A stretch of 64,000 bases of DNA from positions 162,291 through 226,290 of the forward strand of contig JAEWIF010000006.1 of assembly GCA_023387335.1 (NCBI GenBank). The letters run 5' to 3'. The translations under genes were made by a program, and so were the position numbers. Of the stretch, positions 62,635 to 64,000 are shown piece by piece; position 1 is the stretch's first letter, and each line of letters opens with the position of its first letter. This DNA comes from Pseudomonadota bacterium (GTDB taxonomy: Bacteria; Pseudomonadota; Gammaproteobacteria; Burkholderiales; Burkholderiaceae_C). Below the pieces are notes generated by a model, which saw only the letters and a program-made list of their open reading frames with translations, had not been told where the DNA came from and did no database searches.

Positions 62635-64000
62635 ATGAAGAGAACAAAACTGCTTGCTGACCAAGCAGAGGGGAACCCAGCAACGACGACCAAACGGCAG
62701 TGGCAAGCCACTGCCGTCGCGCTTGCCGCCGCGGCGTTGTTGAGCCTGCCCTCGTCGCCCGCGCATGCGCTCGCACTGGGCCGCGTCACGGTCCAGTCCG
62801 CCCTGGGCGAACCGCTGCGGGTCGAGATCGACGTTCCCGAGATCACTCCGGACGAAGTCGCCAGCCTCCGCGTCAACGTCGCCTCGCCGGACGCCTTCCG
62901 CGCCGCCGGCCTGGATTACGGCCCGGCCGTGTCCGGCATCAGCGTCAACCTGCAGCGCCGTTCCGACGGCCGCTACTTCCTGCGGCTGTCCAGCGACCGT
63001 CCCGTCGCCGAACCCTTCGTCGACATCATCCTGGAAACCGCATGGGGCTCCGGCCGCATCGTGCGCGACTTCACGATGCTGTTCGACCCGCCGGCCATGC
63101 GCCAGAGCCAGACGCCGCTCACGGCCCAGGTCGCGCCTTCGACTTCTCCGGCTCCGGCCGCCCGCGCGGTGCCCGCGCCGATCGCTCCCGAGCGTGCCGC
63201 CCGCCCCGCTTCGCCGGCCCCTTCCGCCCCCACCGCTCGCGCGCCCGTGACCCCGTCGCCTGCCGCGCCCGCTGCGCCCGGCAGTGGCAACCAGGTCACC
63301 GTTCAGTCCGGTGAAACCGCGGGCAAGATCGCCGCGGCCCACAAGATCGACGCGGTCTCGCTCGACCAGATGCTGCTGGCGCTGCTGCGCGCCAACCCCG
63401 AAGCGTTCGTCGGCAACAACGTCAACCGGCTGCGCGCCGGCGCCGTGCTCAACCTGCCCAGCGAAGAGCAGGCGCAGGCCGTTCCCGCCGCGGAAGCCCG
63501 CGAGACCCTGGTGGCGCAAAGCCGCGACTTCAACGAATTCCGGCGCCGTCTCGCCGAAGGCGTGCCCACCGCCCCGGCCGCCGGCACCGGCCGCGAAACC
63601 GGCGGCCGCGTCCAGGCCCAGGTGGAAGAAAAGCGCCCGGCCGCCGCCGCGCCCGACAAGCTCACGCTGTCCAAGGGCGCGGTGCAAAGCCGTGGTGGTG
63701 CGGAAGACAAGGTCGCCCAGAACCGCGCCGCCCAGGACGCCGACAACCGCGTCGCCGAACTCAATCGCAACATCAGCGAGCTGAACAAGCTCAGCGGTGC
63801 CCTGCCGGCTGCGGCTGCGACCACGCCCGCGGCTGGTGCCTCGGCGCCGTCGACGTCCGCAACCGCTGCTGCACGACCCGCTTCGAGCCCCTCGCTGCCC
63901 TCGGTGGGGATCCCGGCAGGGGCTTCGACGGCCGCCGTGCAGGCACCCACCGCCGCCGCGCCGGCGTCTGCTCCGGTCGCTGCGGCCAGCGCGCCGGTGG
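62635..64000 (+). CDS. fimV: FimV/HubP-family polar landmark protein, C-terminus outside window
   Basis: The frame is open from ATG at 62635 to the window end (455 codons seen). After a signal or helix segment (VALAAAALLSLPSSPAHALA), LGRVTVQSALGEPLRVEIDV and FLRLSSDRPVAEPFVDIILE form the FimV N-terminal domain; a LysM-like domain (TVQSGETAGKIAAAHKIDAV) follows, then Pro/Ala linkers and a coiled-coil-like helix (DKVAQNRAAQDADNRVAELN). FimV binds peptidoglycan and sets pole identity for type IV pili or flagella. Asd-fimV order is conserved in the group. Confidence 0.93.
   Translation, partial: MKRTKLLADQAEGNPATTTKRQWQATAVALAAAALLSLPSSPAHALALGRVTVQSALGEPLRVEIDVPEITPDEVASLRVNVASPDAFRAAGLDYGPAVSGISVNLQRRSDGRYFLRLSSDRPVAEPFVDIILETAWGSGRIVRDFTMLFDPPAMRQSQTPLTAQVAPSTSPAPAARAVPAPIAPERAARPASPAPSAPTARAPVTPSPAAPAAPGSGNQVTVQSGETAGKIAAAHKIDAVSLDQMLLALLRANPEAFVGNNVNRLRAGAVLNLPSEEQAQAVPAAEARETLVAQSRDFNEFRRRLAEGVPTAPAAGTGRETGGRVQAQVEEKRPAAAAPDKLTLSKGAVQSRGGAEDKVAQNRAAQDADNRVAELNRNISELNKLSGALPAAAATTPAAGASAPSTSATAAARPASSPSLPSVGIPAGASTAAVQAPTAAAPASAPVAAASAPV

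Overview
The window is high-GC chromosomal DNA from a betaproteobacterium, most likely a Comamonadaceae member (Ramlibacter/Variovorax-like). This is inferred from the protein families and gene order: mdh/citE-like/acnB divergent from GntR-sdhCDAB-sdhE-gltA, then LysR-leuCDB-asd-fimV, plus a DUF3579 gene and a kynBUA operon. The order is ordinary core-genome order. I saw no insertion sequence, prophage, CRISPR array, tRNA or rRNA.

Region 1 (1-19.5 kb) is accessory-like: many short genes for uncharacterised, disordered, exported or membrane proteins (hemerythrin, HPF-like, Ser-rich protein, lipoprotein, two L,D-transpeptidases, a PA2779/PA2778 pair) mixed with gshA, an EamA transporter, esterases and two orphan c-type cytochrome genes. 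At least nine and probably ten of the small-gene promoters carry the same upstream box (GTCCTACAG or a close variant) at one of two fixed distances from a -10-like hexamer. I read this as an undescribed stress-type regulon, and it is the main novelty of the window.

Region 2 (19.3-33 kb) is housekeeping: an orphan atpE, an overlapping operon (AI-2E family permease, hda, HAD hydrolase, pcnB, folK), purM, a GNAT enzyme, a type IV pilin, a SirB1-like protein, murJ, rpsT, DUF3579, argD-argF, and a divergent pair sharing a LexA-type SOS box.

Region 3 (33-45.4 kb) holds tryptophan catabolism (kynBUA), an FAD monooxygenase, acnA, serC-serA, an XRE regulator, an SbmA/BacA-like transporter and a PPOX-type stress protein.

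Region 4 (45.4-64 kb) is a TCA-cycle block. acnB, an exported protein, a citE-like lyase and mdh run leftward; a GntR regulator, sdhCDAB, sdhE and gltA run rightward. A 12-bp palindrome (TCTTATATAAGA) lies between the two arms and occurs again 21 kb away, before DUF3579/argD. Leucine biosynthesis (leuCDB with a LysR regulator), asd and the start of fimV close the window. Gene starts were chosen by Shine-Dalgarno position, overlap with neighbours and family length. All functional names come from reading motifs, without database searches.
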